A stretch of 64,000 nucleotides of DNA from assembly GCA_033063855.1 (NCBI GenBank), contig CP093831.1, forward strand, positions 11,718,001 through 11,782,000, written 5' to 3'. Shown here one piece after another: positions 26,313 to 35,821 of this stretch. The position numbers and the translations under genes were made by a program. The stretch is from Smittia aterrima (taxonomy: Eukaryota; Arthropoda; Insecta; Diptera; Chironomidae). The number at the start of each line of letters is the position of its first letter. The first letter of the stretch is position 1. The notes under the pieces are model-generated. The model worked only from the letters and a program-made list of their open reading frames with translations, did no database searches and was not told the DNA's origin.

Positions 26313-27370
26313 TCATACTTCTGTACTGTGCGTTTGAATTCGAACCTTCTTCACGCTTCCTTTACGCTCCATCGTTGGCGATCGATTTACATTATGGAAA
26401 CCGGGATTTTGAATACCAAAATCATCGGTTGGTGGCTTGGGCCTTGGCTTTTTCAGACTCGATCGTAACGGCCCTCGACTAGTCATGATGGTCGAGCCAT
26501 CAGTCATCGTGGAACCATTTGAAACTGCTGTCAATGTCGTTGACACTGAGCCAACGCTTCCAGCGTAAGGCTTTCCAGAAGCTGTAGTCATTGCTATTCC
26601 TTTATCTAAAATTTGAAAATGAAAGTTCACTTGAAAAGATGAAAAAGTAAGTAACTCACTATGTTCCCCTTCTCGATAACCAGGATTATCATAAGTAATT
26701 GCTCTCGCACCACTAACGTCAGGCACTTGTGTCGGGTCGCCGCCAGATCTTCGCGAAAACATTAGATCGTAAAGACTCATGACGCACAAAAGAATGGTCA
26801 TGACGACAGCGACTATCACCAAATAGAATGACAATCCTCGCGTGACATGAAAGCCTCGCCTTAGATCGTCCGTTTGAATGGCGAACATTCCGGCTGTTGC
26901 CAGCGTTGTTATTGCTGAAGAGAAATAATATTTAGTAGGTCAAGTTTTAGTTTTTTCGAGGACTATGTCCTTGTACCTGCAATCACTGACAACATGAGTT
27001 TACTCATCACCAGCGAACTGTACGTCATCACAATCTTCTCCCTCGAAGAGATCGCAGCGATTTGAATAACGGAAAGTATGCAGTAAATTCCCAGGCAAAC
27101 ACTACTGACTACAATTGTAATTCCACTTGCGAAAACAAAATTTGAAGGTCTAAATCGTGAGACACTTTCAGCCGAACCGCATTTCTCCCGATTGTAAGTC
27201 AGTTCCTTACACACTTTCCATGGACCGAAGTACCCACGATCGGATCCAAATCCCCCATTTGCCTCCTCAAAAGTCCCCCAGATCGGGAGAAACACTGCTG
27301 CACAACTCAGGGCAAAACAGATAAAACTTATTGCTGTGATTGACGCGATGTATAACGAAGACGATGCCAT
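26313..27370 (-). CDS. claudin-like four-transmembrane protein, copy A
   Basis: Exons 27370-26977, 26914-26660 and 26605-26313, 313 residues. The start is MASSSLYIASITAI, which matches the paralogue's MGSSSLY. Four hydrophobic segments are present. The first extracellular loop contains IWGTFEE, GYFGPWKVC and, a few residues on, a second Cys (REKCG). This is the W-x(n)-GxW-C-C layout of the PMP22/claudin superfamily. A long cytosolic tail of about 130 residues, rich in Ser/Thr/Pro and basic residues (LKKPRPKPPTDD), ends THSTEV, a plausible PDZ-binding terminus. Insect claudin-like proteins build septate junctions, but I cannot say which insect subgroup this belongs to. It lies tandem with copy B, 0.7 kb away. 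Confidence 0.8.
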
Positions 27371-28073
27371 ACTTCCAGCATTTTCCAACAAAACAACTCG
27401 TCGCCAATCGAAGTCTTTGAACAATTATAACGAAAACATTAAAATCAATACGAATTAACAAAATATTCGTAAAGCTAATTTTTGTGTTGGAATTCAAAAG
27501 TAGCTATAGCTACACCTTTGCCCCGTGAGACGAAATGTTTTGTGAAATTGAGTTCAAGTGATTTATGAGAATAAAATAAATGTTTTGCTTTGGAAAGCTC
27601 TAAGAGTAAAGATGAAAGTTAAATAGTTTATTTGTTTGGCGATAATTGACTATTGCGATCAGATCTTCAAAGTTTTTCCGTCAAACTCGCATTTTGACTT
27701 AATCATTGTCTCAATTTTATTCGTCGCTTGTGTAATGTCTTGTGACAAAATGAACAACTTGTTCTACGTCTAATTGTTGATAACAATTTTTTAAGACGTT
27801 TCATAAAATATTTATTCATGATGAGAAATGATTTAATCTCGTTGTATGAATTCAAAAGAATTAATTCGACTTTATTTCATCAATTAAAAATTAGATCTTA
27901 TCTTAACGGAATAAACATTCTTTTGTAAAAATGAATGGAAGCGCTGTTTTCAAAAAACCTGATGCACATTCGATTTGTCTTAAGTGTTAGGTGGGTTGGA
28001 CGGAAAGGCTCCTTGCTTAAGAAGGAATTGATTTAGAAATGTATTCGATGAATCAGTTGATGAGATTTTGTTT
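27371..28073. other. spacer between the two claudin-like genes
   Basis: About 700 bp holding the 5' region of copy A and the 3' end of copy B. AT-rich, with no supported coding frame. Confidence 0.4.
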
Positions 28074-28846
28074 TTAAACTGCTGTCGATAGAGATCCCAT
28101 GCTCGACAGTCGTTGCGTCTCTTTATCTAAACAAAAACATTTTAATTAAACTACGCAGCTCACAATTTCAATTAATTTTACCTTCGTGATGTTCTGGATT
28201 GTCATAAGTGAATGCTCTAGTTCTTCGTACTACGGGAGCTTGCGAGGGATCAATTTGACGTGATAATGATAATTCGTACAAGCTCATCGAGCTAAGGACG
28301 ATAGTTAAGACAACAGAAACAAGTACCAAGTAGAAAGATACACCCCACGTTACTCGAAATCCTCGTCTTATATCGTCACTTTGTAAAGCAAACGTTCCAG
28401 CAGTAACCATCGTCGTAATTGCTGAATAAATAAATAATTAGGTCAAGTTTCTTAAATGTCGATCATTTACCTGCGAGCATTGATAAAATAACTTTGTTTG
28501 TTAGCATGTCCTTTTGAATTGTGTCCGTAACATGTTGAACAATTGATAAGATGAAGAAGAACAATAGACTTAGAGCACTGACTGCAATTGCAACACCACT
28601 TGCAGTTACGAAATGTGAGGGTCTAAAGCGTGAAGGGTTTTCGGTGGAACCACACCTATGACGATCATAGGTCAATTCTTTACACACTTTCCACGGACCA
28701 AAGTATCCATGATCTGATCCAAATCCTCCGCCGTTGCTATCTTCAAAATATCCCCAAATTGGAACAAAAAGTGCACAACAAGTCAAGGCCAAGCAGATGA
28801 AGCTTAAACCTGTGATTGATCCAACGTATAATGATGACGAGCCCAT
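28074..28846 (-). CDS. claudin-like four-transmembrane protein, copy B
   Basis: Exons 28846-28471, 28421-28182 and 28126-28074, 222 residues. It starts MGSSSLYVGSITGLSF and keeps IWGYFEDSNGGG, GYFGPWKVC, a second Cys (RHRCG) and four hydrophobic segments, so it is a paralogue of copy A with the same intron positions and phases. Its tail is much shorter: the last exon gives only about 18 residues (ending SMGSLSTAV) against about 97 in copy A. The final -TAV could still be a PDZ-type end. A piece of this gene's first exon and upstream flank has been copied to 30822-31085. Confidence 0.8.
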
Positions 28847-29068
28847 GCTTTCAGCATATCCTTTAACAATTCAACTTAAATTCAATTGAAATATCTTAAC
28901 TATTGGTGTTGAAACATTTAATTTAAAACGATAATTCAATAAACTTAATTTAGAAATTCAAAGCTGCTTAGTCGTTTCGTCGCTTGTACAATGATTTAAG
29001 ACATGTTCGTTCGGATTACTAAAATACCTTTATTACCTACGTACAAATCAACATTTCATTGAAATATT

Positions 29069-29545
29069 TTACTCTTTCAGGTCTGACAGTTCATTGAAAT
29101 TGAAGATTTTCTTCTCTTTTGATTCTTGGGGTTCTGCTGCTGGTCTTGGGTTGAATGTCGTTTCATTTTTACTTACACTCATTTCATTTAGGTTGAACAA
29201 AGTATTTGAATCATCTCGAGCACTAAAATAAATTTAATGAAATATCTTCTGATTAGCGATTATTGAATTCTTACGATCTTTCAATATCTTCGTTGTAGAA
29301 GATTTCTCTGATCTTGATTCCTGGTGGTGCTGGTTCATTGTATTTACGTTCTTTCAAAGGTGGAAAAGATTGATAAACTTCGTAGAACAAAGGCCGGTCT
29401 TCGTGCTTCAACGCTCCGGATTTTATTAATCCTTGCACTCTACGGGTACATAATTAACTTGTTAATTCATTATATGTTAAGAGAATCCAATGACAACTTA
29501 CCTTGTGAAGATATTTCCAATTTTCTCTAATCTGCTTGATGCCAT
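29069..29545 (-). CDS. mRpS23: mitochondrial ribosomal protein S23, short form
   Basis: Exons 29545-29502, 29439-29275 and 29222-29069, 120 residues. The N-terminal half is clear mRpS23: MASSRLEKIGNIFTR, LIKSGALKHEDRPLFYEVY, FPPLKERKYNEPAPP and IREIFYNED. The family is a small-subunit mitoribosome protein, usually about 180-190 residues. Here, straight after NEDIERS, the protein jumps to a short charged, low-complexity tail (LFNLNE ... IFNFNELSDLKE). The usual central and C-terminal helices are missing. Splice sites and frame are intact, so it may be a shortened gene, or an exon may have been missed. It lies head to head with Polycomb copy 1, with 152 bp between start codons. Confidence 0.75.
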
Positions 29546-29558
29546 TTCTTTCTTGTTC

Positions 29559-29628
29559 AGTGTCGACTAGTTCGACAGGTTTGAGTCTCGACTAATTCGA
29601 CAAGTTTGAGTCTCGACTTATTCGACAA
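29559..29628. repeat. short tandem repeat in the mRpS23/Polycomb divergent promoter
   Basis: A unit of about 25 bp built around gtttgagtctcgactaattc is present two to three times in a row. A shorter version is repeated before Polycomb copy 2 (31217-31268). The units contain the half-palindromes TCGAC/GTCGA. Confidence 0.6.
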
Positions 29629-29697
29629 AAACAAAAATGAAAAATTGTTACTAAATTTTTTTAAATTGCGTAAAACACGAGTCAGAGATCATTCAGG

Positions 29698-30916
29698 ATG
29701 GCAGACGAAAACGAAGATGACCGAGTTTATGAGGCTGAGCGAATTCTTCAAAAGCGAGTGAAGAGGGTAAGGACGAGAAAGCAATTCAACAAAAATATTA
29801 AAACATAAACAAGCTTGATGATGCGAAATTTAATGTTTCTCTTAATAATCTTCTCGTTTTCAGGGAAAAATAGAATATAAAATAAAGTGGAAGGGATGGA
29901 GTCAACAATACAACTCTTGGGAGCCTGAGGAGAATATTCTTGGTCAACGACTAATTGACATGTTTTACGAAACTCAACCCGGCTCTTCAACTCCAAAGAA
30001 ACTCAACAGAAAGCGAGCACTCGATGAAAGTGACTCGGACGAAGATTCATCTCAAATTGACCTGTCCGAAAAGGAACCACCAATAAAAAAAGAGAAGATA
30101 AAGATAAAAGAGATCCCGAAAAAGAAGAATCTGGAAAATCACAAAAAAGAAGAAGTTTCTAGTCCTAAACTAACTGTCACAATTCCCAGTTCAAGCACAA
30201 CAAGTACAACACAAAAGGCATCACCGGCAGCAGCATCAGTTGCTCCGATTCCAAAAATAATACTCCCAGCAGAAATTGCAGACGACGGCTCGACAAGCAG
30301 CAGTAGTGAAGATCAACCGATTGCCAGTAAGGATAAACGTAAGGCTGAGGTGCTATCCAAAGAATCAGGAAAGATCGGAATAACAATCAAGAAAACGGTA
30401 GCAACAAAGCCGCTTCTCTCTCCGAAAATAAAAGTTGAGAAGAAATTGCCTCCGGTTCAATCTTTGGTCAAAGAAGAAGAACACGATTCATCGTCAACTA
30501 CAACAGAGACTTCAACATCGTCAATTGCTGTTGTAGTGAAGAAAGACTCGCCGAAAGCAATGCTACCTGAAAACACTGTAAACGTTAAAACCGAAGAACC
30601 GAAAACACCTGAGAAGTCACCGACAGCTCCGGACACAAAAACAAGCAGTAAAGAAAATAAATTTACAAATCTCATCACTAACAGCGACATAAAGCTGTTA
30701 ACATCACCGAAATCCGCTCATCCTAAACTATGGCTACCTAAGGCTCAATCATCTTCTGATCAAGTCTGTATAACTGATGTAACAGTTAATTTGGAAACTG
30801 TGACCATTCGCGAATATATATTATATCCCAAAGTTGGAACAAAAAGTGCACAACAAGTCAAGGCAAAGCAGATGAAGCTTAAACCTGTGATTACGTATAA
30901 CAAGATTAACGTATAA
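29698..30916 (+). CDS. Pc: Polycomb (chromodomain, PRC1 subunit), copy 1 with replaced C-terminus
   Basis: Exons 29698-29766 and 29864-30916, 373 residues. The N-terminal chromodomain (VYEAERILQKRVKR, then IKWKGWSQQYNSWEPEENIL) is of the Polycomb type that reads H3K27me3. The aromatic residues Y and WKGW are in place. The middle carries the family block SSEDQPIASKDKRKAEVL with ESGKIGITIKK. Near the end, ITDVTVNLETVTIRE is the start of the C-terminal box that contacts the RING E3 subunit. In this copy the box breaks off at IRE, and the last 36 residues (YILYPKVG... NKINV) are read from an antisense piece of the neighbouring claudin-like gene. Whether it still joins PRC1 is open. Confidence 0.85.
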
Positions 30917-31085
30917 TGATGACGAACCCATGCTTTCAGCATATCCTTCAACAATTTAACTTGATTTCAATTGAAATATTTTAATGATTGGTGTTGAAAC
31001 ATTTAATTTAAAACGATAATTCAATAAACTTAATTTATAAACTCAAAGCTGCTTAGTCGTTTCTTCGCTTGAACAATGTTTTAGG
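30822..31085 (-). pseudogene. duplicated fragment of claudin-like copy B (exon 1 5' end plus upstream flank)
   Basis: The sequence from about 30822 to 31085 copies 28748-29000 at roughly 90% identity by eye. It includes the run ggaacaaaaagtgcacaaca, the start-codon region and the AT-rich flank. On the minus strand it encodes a claudin-like scrap (TGLSFICFALTCCALFVP) with no Met-SSS start and an indel. It has no open gene structure. Its plus strand supplies the last 36 codons of Polycomb copy 1. Confidence 0.8.
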
Positions 31086-31087
31086 AA

Positions 31088-31207
31088 TTGCCTTTCAGTG
31101 AACCGAAATTTCTGGACCAAAATCAAAGTTATTGATGAAGGAGATGAATCAATTTCAAGTGAACAAAGTGTTTATTATTCTCTGAAAATGAATTCGTAAA
31201 AATAACA
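31088..31207 (+). pseudogene. fragment of GABA transaminase exon 2 and following intron
   Basis: The sequence copies 33486-33553 (the end of GABA transaminase exon 2) and then, after skipping about 80 bp of intron, the stretch around 33640-33675 (tctctgaaaatgaattcgt). The orientation is that of the parent gene. It cannot be translated as a gene and carries single-base differences and a lost codon position, so it is a dead duplication scar. Confidence 0.75.
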
Positions 31208-31341
31208 GTCTTTCTTGTTGAGTCTCGACTACATAGTTCGATCGGTTTGAGTCTCGACTAATTCGACAAAAACAAAAAAAGAAATATTGTAAAGCAAAAA
31301 GTTTTTAAATTGCGTAAATTACGAGTCAGAGATCATTCAGG

Positions 31342-32527
31342 ATGGCAGACGGAAACGAAGATGACCGAGTTTTTGCCGCTGAGCGAATTCTTCAAAAGCG
31401 AGTGAAGAGGGTAAGGACGAGAAAGCAATACAACAAAAATATTAAAACATAAACAAGCTTGATGATGCGAAATCTAATTTTCCTCTTAATCATCTTCTCG
31501 TTTTCAGGGAAAAATAGAATATAGAGTAAAGTGGAAGGGATGGAGTCAACGACACAACACTTGGGAGCCTGAGGAGAATATTCTTGATCAACGACTAATT
31601 GACATGTTTTATAAAAATCAACCCGGCTCTTCAACTCCAAAGAAACTCAACAGAAAGCGAGCACTCGATGAAAGTGATTCGGACGAAGATTCATCTCAAA
31701 TTGACCTGTCCGAAAAGGAACCACCAATAAAAAAAGAGAAGATAAAGATAAAAGAGATCCCGAAAAAGAAAAATCTGGAAAATCACAAAAAAGAAGAAGT
31801 TTCTAGTCCCAAACTAACTGTCACAATTCCCAGTTCAAGCACAACAAGTACAACACAAAAGGCATCACCGGCAGCAGCATCAGTTGCTCCAATTCCAAAA
31901 ATAATACTCCCAGCAGAAATTGCAGACGACGGCTCGACAAGCAGCAGTAGTGAAGATCAACCGATTGCCAGTAAGGATAAACGTAAGGCTGAGGTGCTAT
32001 CCAAAGAATCAGGAAAGATCGGAATAACAATCAAGAAAACGGTAGCAACAAAGCCGCTTCTCTCTCCGAAAATAAAAGTTGAGAAGAAATTGCCTCCGGT
32101 TCAATCTTTGGTCAAAGAAGAAGAACACGATTCATCGTCAACTACAACAGAGACTTCAACATCGTCAATTGCTGTTGTAGTGAAGAAAGACTCGCCGAAA
32201 GCAATGCTACCTGAAAACACTGCAAACGTTAAAACAGAAGAACCGAAAACACCTGAGAAGTCACCGACAGCTCCGGACACAAAAACAAGCAGCAAAGAAA
32301 ATAAATTCACAAATCTCATGACTAACAGCAACATAAAGCTGTTAACATCACCGAAATCCGCTCATCCTAAACTATGGCTACCTAAGGCTCAATCATCTTC
32401 TGATCAAGTCTTTATAACTGATGTAACAGTTAATTTGGAAACTGTGACCATTCGCGAATGTAAGACCGAACGAGGATTCTTTAAAACGCGGCAGGATATG
32501 GAAAGAAACTTCACAAAAGCTCAGTAA
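31342..32527 (+). CDS. Pc: Polycomb (chromodomain, PRC1 subunit), copy 2, intact
   Basis: Exons 31342-31410 and 31508-32527, 362 residues. This is the complete copy. The chromodomain reads VKWKGWSQRHNTWEPEENIL and ILDQRLID, closer to fly Pc than copy 1. The first cage residue is Phe (VFAAERI) where copy 1 and fly Pc have Tyr. The middle is nearly identical to copy 1. The C-terminal box is whole: ITDVTVNLETVTIRECKTE, then RGFFKTRQD, as in fly Pc. The product silences developmental genes by binding H3K27me3 and recruiting PRC1. Its upstream region repeats the motif of copy 1 over about 100 bp, so it should have a similar promoter. Confidence 0.93.
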
Positions 32528-33339
32528 GCACCCCTAAGCACTCAGTATGTAAATAACTTAAAAATCCTCAGTTTAACTTTAAGTTTCCCGTCTTGCTTAA
32601 TCTGAAGTTTAATTTTAATTAATCTTCTTACTTTCGAATTTCTCTAATTTATTTTATTTTATTTACCGCGTATCGCGGACAACCTCGATTATTTACATTG
32701 ATTTGACTCTTCTCAAGGCTCAAATAGATCTCGCATTCCCTTCTGTTAGAAGCATGAGACACATATGCCGAAGCTGGAAATCTGTACCTTCATTGAATTA
32801 AAATTTGAAACTTTCAAGGTCGATAAGTCTTGTACCAGATGATAAACAAAAATTAATTTTGTGTTTGATGAAACAAAAAGAAATAAAAATTGTTTTCTTG
32901 AATCCCATGAATCACGAGTTTTCCTTCACGCGACGAGTCAAGAATTTTTCCCTAAAACCTTCATCATCGTGGTCCATCAAAAACAAAACAATCGCTCTCT
33001 CACAAAAACGAGCATGCGCGGTGGATTCTTATCACAATCAGATGACAAACTCTTTCGCTGTGTGTGGGTGGAGAGAGAGCGAGAGCGAAAGAACCTAAAA
33101 TCAGTCCGTCAACTTCATTGTAGGCACACCACTCGAGAAGGGGAATCGCGGAAAATTTACTTTAATTAAGGTTTTAAATTAAACTAAATTGATTTTCATC
33201 TTGAAAGCATTCAGATTGTTTTGTGCTGTCGCGTAGTTTGGACGTGAATACGTTGTGAAACTGCCATTTAACTTTTTAATAGATCGAGTGTTCATCGATT
33301 AGTTTTCCGTCTAAATTTTAAAAGGGAAACGTTTTCAGG
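32528..33339. other. intergenic region Polycomb copy 2 / GABA transaminase
   Basis: About 800 bp. Open frames at 32805-33169 overlap each other in two phases and have no family resemblance. A GAGAG-rich run (gtggagagagagcgagagcg, 33067-33086) resembles GAGA-factor sites and may mark the GABA transaminase promoter. Confidence 0.35.
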
Positions 33340-35293
33340 ATGCTAAGAGGAGTAATAAAGAATCGTCAGGCAATTGGTCAGTAAATCATCACGAGTATGC
33401 TAAGTGGTTGCTTATTAGAATTGTTTTTCAGCCTACGAAGCTCGTTGCTTGTACAGCTCGTATGTAAAAAATGAGCCCGCTTGCCCTTCAGTGAAAACCG
33501 AAATTCCTGGACCAAAATCAAAGTTGTTGATGAAGGAGCTGAATCAATTGCAAGTGAGTAAAGGCCAAATATTTCTGCGCGGCTCAATTGGCTTAATTGA
33601 TTGGGTATCACAAAAACTTCGCTCGTGTGAACTTGAAATGTTTATCATTCTCTGAAAATGAATTCGTGAAAATAACATAGCCACGATAAGATTGGAGGCA
33701 CACGAATGATAACAAGATGATTGGTTCTATTTAATCATGTGCGATATAAAGTGCATCGTACGATGCTTGGATTGCGCAATGCATCAAATCGATTTTTAAA
33801 GAAAATTCATTTCTTTTCAGCAAGCCAACTCCGTTCAATTGTTTGGAGACTATGACAAGAGTATCGGAAATTATTTGTTTGATGTTGACGGTAACCAGTT
33901 GCTAGGTAAAACTTTTAATCTCTTCATTCGACATTGAAGTTAAAGCATTTTCTTTTGAATGTAGACATCTACACTCAAATCTCGAGTATGCCGCTCGGTT
34001 ATAATCATCCTGATTTATTAAAAGTTTTTACTGATGAGAGCAATCTAAGAACCATGATCAATCGTCCAGCTCTCGGCGTTTTTCCTGGCAAGGAGTGGCC
34101 AGAAAAATTGCAAAATGTTTTAATGTCAGTTGCCCCGAAAGATTTGCCGTGTATTACGACAATGATGTGTGGCTCGTGCAGTAACGAGAATGCCTTCAAG
34201 AATATTTTCTTGTGGTACTGCAAAAATCGTCGTGGACTTAACGTCGAATTCACTGAAGAAGAGAAAGCGAGTTGCATGATTAATCTTCCGCCAGGCTCAC
34301 CTAAGTTGTCGATTCTTTCATTCCACGGTGGATTCCATGGCCGAACAATTGGAGCTTTGTCTGTAACTCACTCGAAGTACATTCACAAGATTGATGTCCC
34401 AGCTCTCGATTGGCCTATCGCTCGATTCCCCGTTTACAAATATCCATTGGAAGAAAACTGCCGTGAAAACAAAGCAGAAGATGAACGTTGCCTCGCTGAA
34501 GTTGAAGAACTCATCGAGAAATGGAACAAAGCAGGAAATTGCGTTGCTGGAATTATCGTTGAGCCGATTCAATCAGAAGGTGGCGACAACGAAGCTTCTC
34601 CTGAATTCTTCCAAGGATTACAGAAACTTGCTCGACGCAACGGAGTTGGATTACTCATCGATGAAGTTCAAACAGGAGGAGGCCCAACTGGAAAGGTAAA
34701 TTGAAATTTATTCTAGTGAAATTAAAATTTTAATTTCTTAATTAAAGTTCTGGGCTCATGAATGGTTCAACTTAGATGGCCCACCAGACATTGTCACTTT
34801 CTCGAAGAAAATGCAACTTGGTGGTTACTTCCATTCCCTTGACTTCAAGCCACAGCAAGAATATCGCGTTTTCAACACTTGGTGTGGAGACCCCGGAAAA
34901 GTTTTGATGCTCGAAGCTATCCTCAAAGTCATTAAACGAGACAATTTGCTTGACAACGTCAACAAATCAGGAGCGATTTTGAAGAAAGGTTTGCAAGACC
35001 TCGAAAAAGAATTCCACTGCATTTTGAACTCCACACGTGGTCGAGGAACCTTCTTAGCCATCAACGGAAAAGACAGTAAGACACGTGACTTGATTGTCGG
35101 AAAGTTGAAGAAGCACGGAGTTCAGTCAGGTGGATGTGGAGATGTAAGTTTCATCATTTTCTTTTGCTTGTCAATCGAAATAACTTTTCTTTCCTTCAAG
35201 CTATCGTTACGATTCCGACCAGCTTTGATCTTCGAGGAGAAGCATGCCAACATCTTCCTCGACAAATTCCGTACTGTATTGAAAGAGCTTTAA
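33340..35293 (+). CDS. Gabat: 4-aminobutyrate (GABA) transaminase, mitochondrial
   Basis: Exons 33340-33376, 33432-33553, 33821-33905, 33965-34695, 34748-35143 and 35201-35293, 487 residues, close to the usual 500. It is a class III PLP aminotransferase that converts GABA and 2-oxoglutarate to succinic semialdehyde and glutamate. A basic N-terminal leader (MLRGVIKNRQ) suits mitochondrial import. Family features include PLGYNHPD, MMCGSCSNENAFK, LSFHGGFHGRTIGALS, LLIDEVQTGGGPTGKFWAHE, and the PLP-binding Lys in TFSKKMQLGG. It has FNTWCGDPGK and the ending LSLRFRPALIFEEKHA. A fragment of its second exon is copied to 31088-31207. Convergent with TER94; AATAAA at 35468-35473. Confidence 0.96.
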
Positions 35294-35467
35294 GCTGCCA
35301 ACAATCACAACGATGCTTTTGCTTTTATCATCACCAGAAAATTTCAAATTCGTGAGAAGTTGTTTGCTCACGTTAGCATTTATTGAGTCTTCCATTGATA
35401 GTTATTGTAAATTTTGAAGTTTACCATTTGTGTTAGATTGATGTTAAGTATTTCACCACGCGCACGC

Positions 35468-35473
35468 AATAAA
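35468..35473 (+). terminator. poly(A) signal of GABA transaminase
   Basis: AATAAA about 175 bp after the stop. The convergent TER94 gene has a reverse-strand signal (TTTATT) at 35565-35570, so the two 3' ends lie about 100 bp apart. Confidence 0.5.
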
Positions 35474-35821
35474 GATCAACAACTCTGAAATATAGATATC
35501 ACCGGTGCTACTGTAGAATGAATAAATCTTTGTTTGATATATTTTTGTTCATCTCCAAATGATTTTTATTTAATTTTATTACCAAGAAACTTCCAAGAAT
35601 TTAGGATGTCTCTGTTCCTACTTAAATGTCTTAGAAAACTCCATTAAATAGCAAAAAACAAGATTGAAAAAGGAAAATTAATTATAAACTGATCAATTAG
35701 CGGATGGTGCTGGGACAATGTTTTCGTTAATTTGCTTTTTGCTTCAGTGAATGTGCGGGAACTGGAACTGCGGAAGCAACAATCTCTTTAGCTTCCAGCC
35801 CATCCGATTCGCGCTTGTAAT

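Noticed and set aside
30177..30690. Minus-strand frames over the Polycomb middle region, repeated in copy 2
   Set aside because: Antisense shadows of a Ser/Thr-rich coding region; present in both copies only because the copies are nearly identical.
30760..30954. Minus-strand claudin-like frame at the end of Polycomb copy 1
   Set aside because: Lacks the start codon region and most of the gene; it is the duplicated fragment, kept as a pseudogene feature rather than a gene.
32805..33169. Two overlapping plus-strand frames before GABA transaminase
   Set aside because: Different phases over the same DNA, no homology, GAGA-rich low-complexity part; more likely promoter/5' region.
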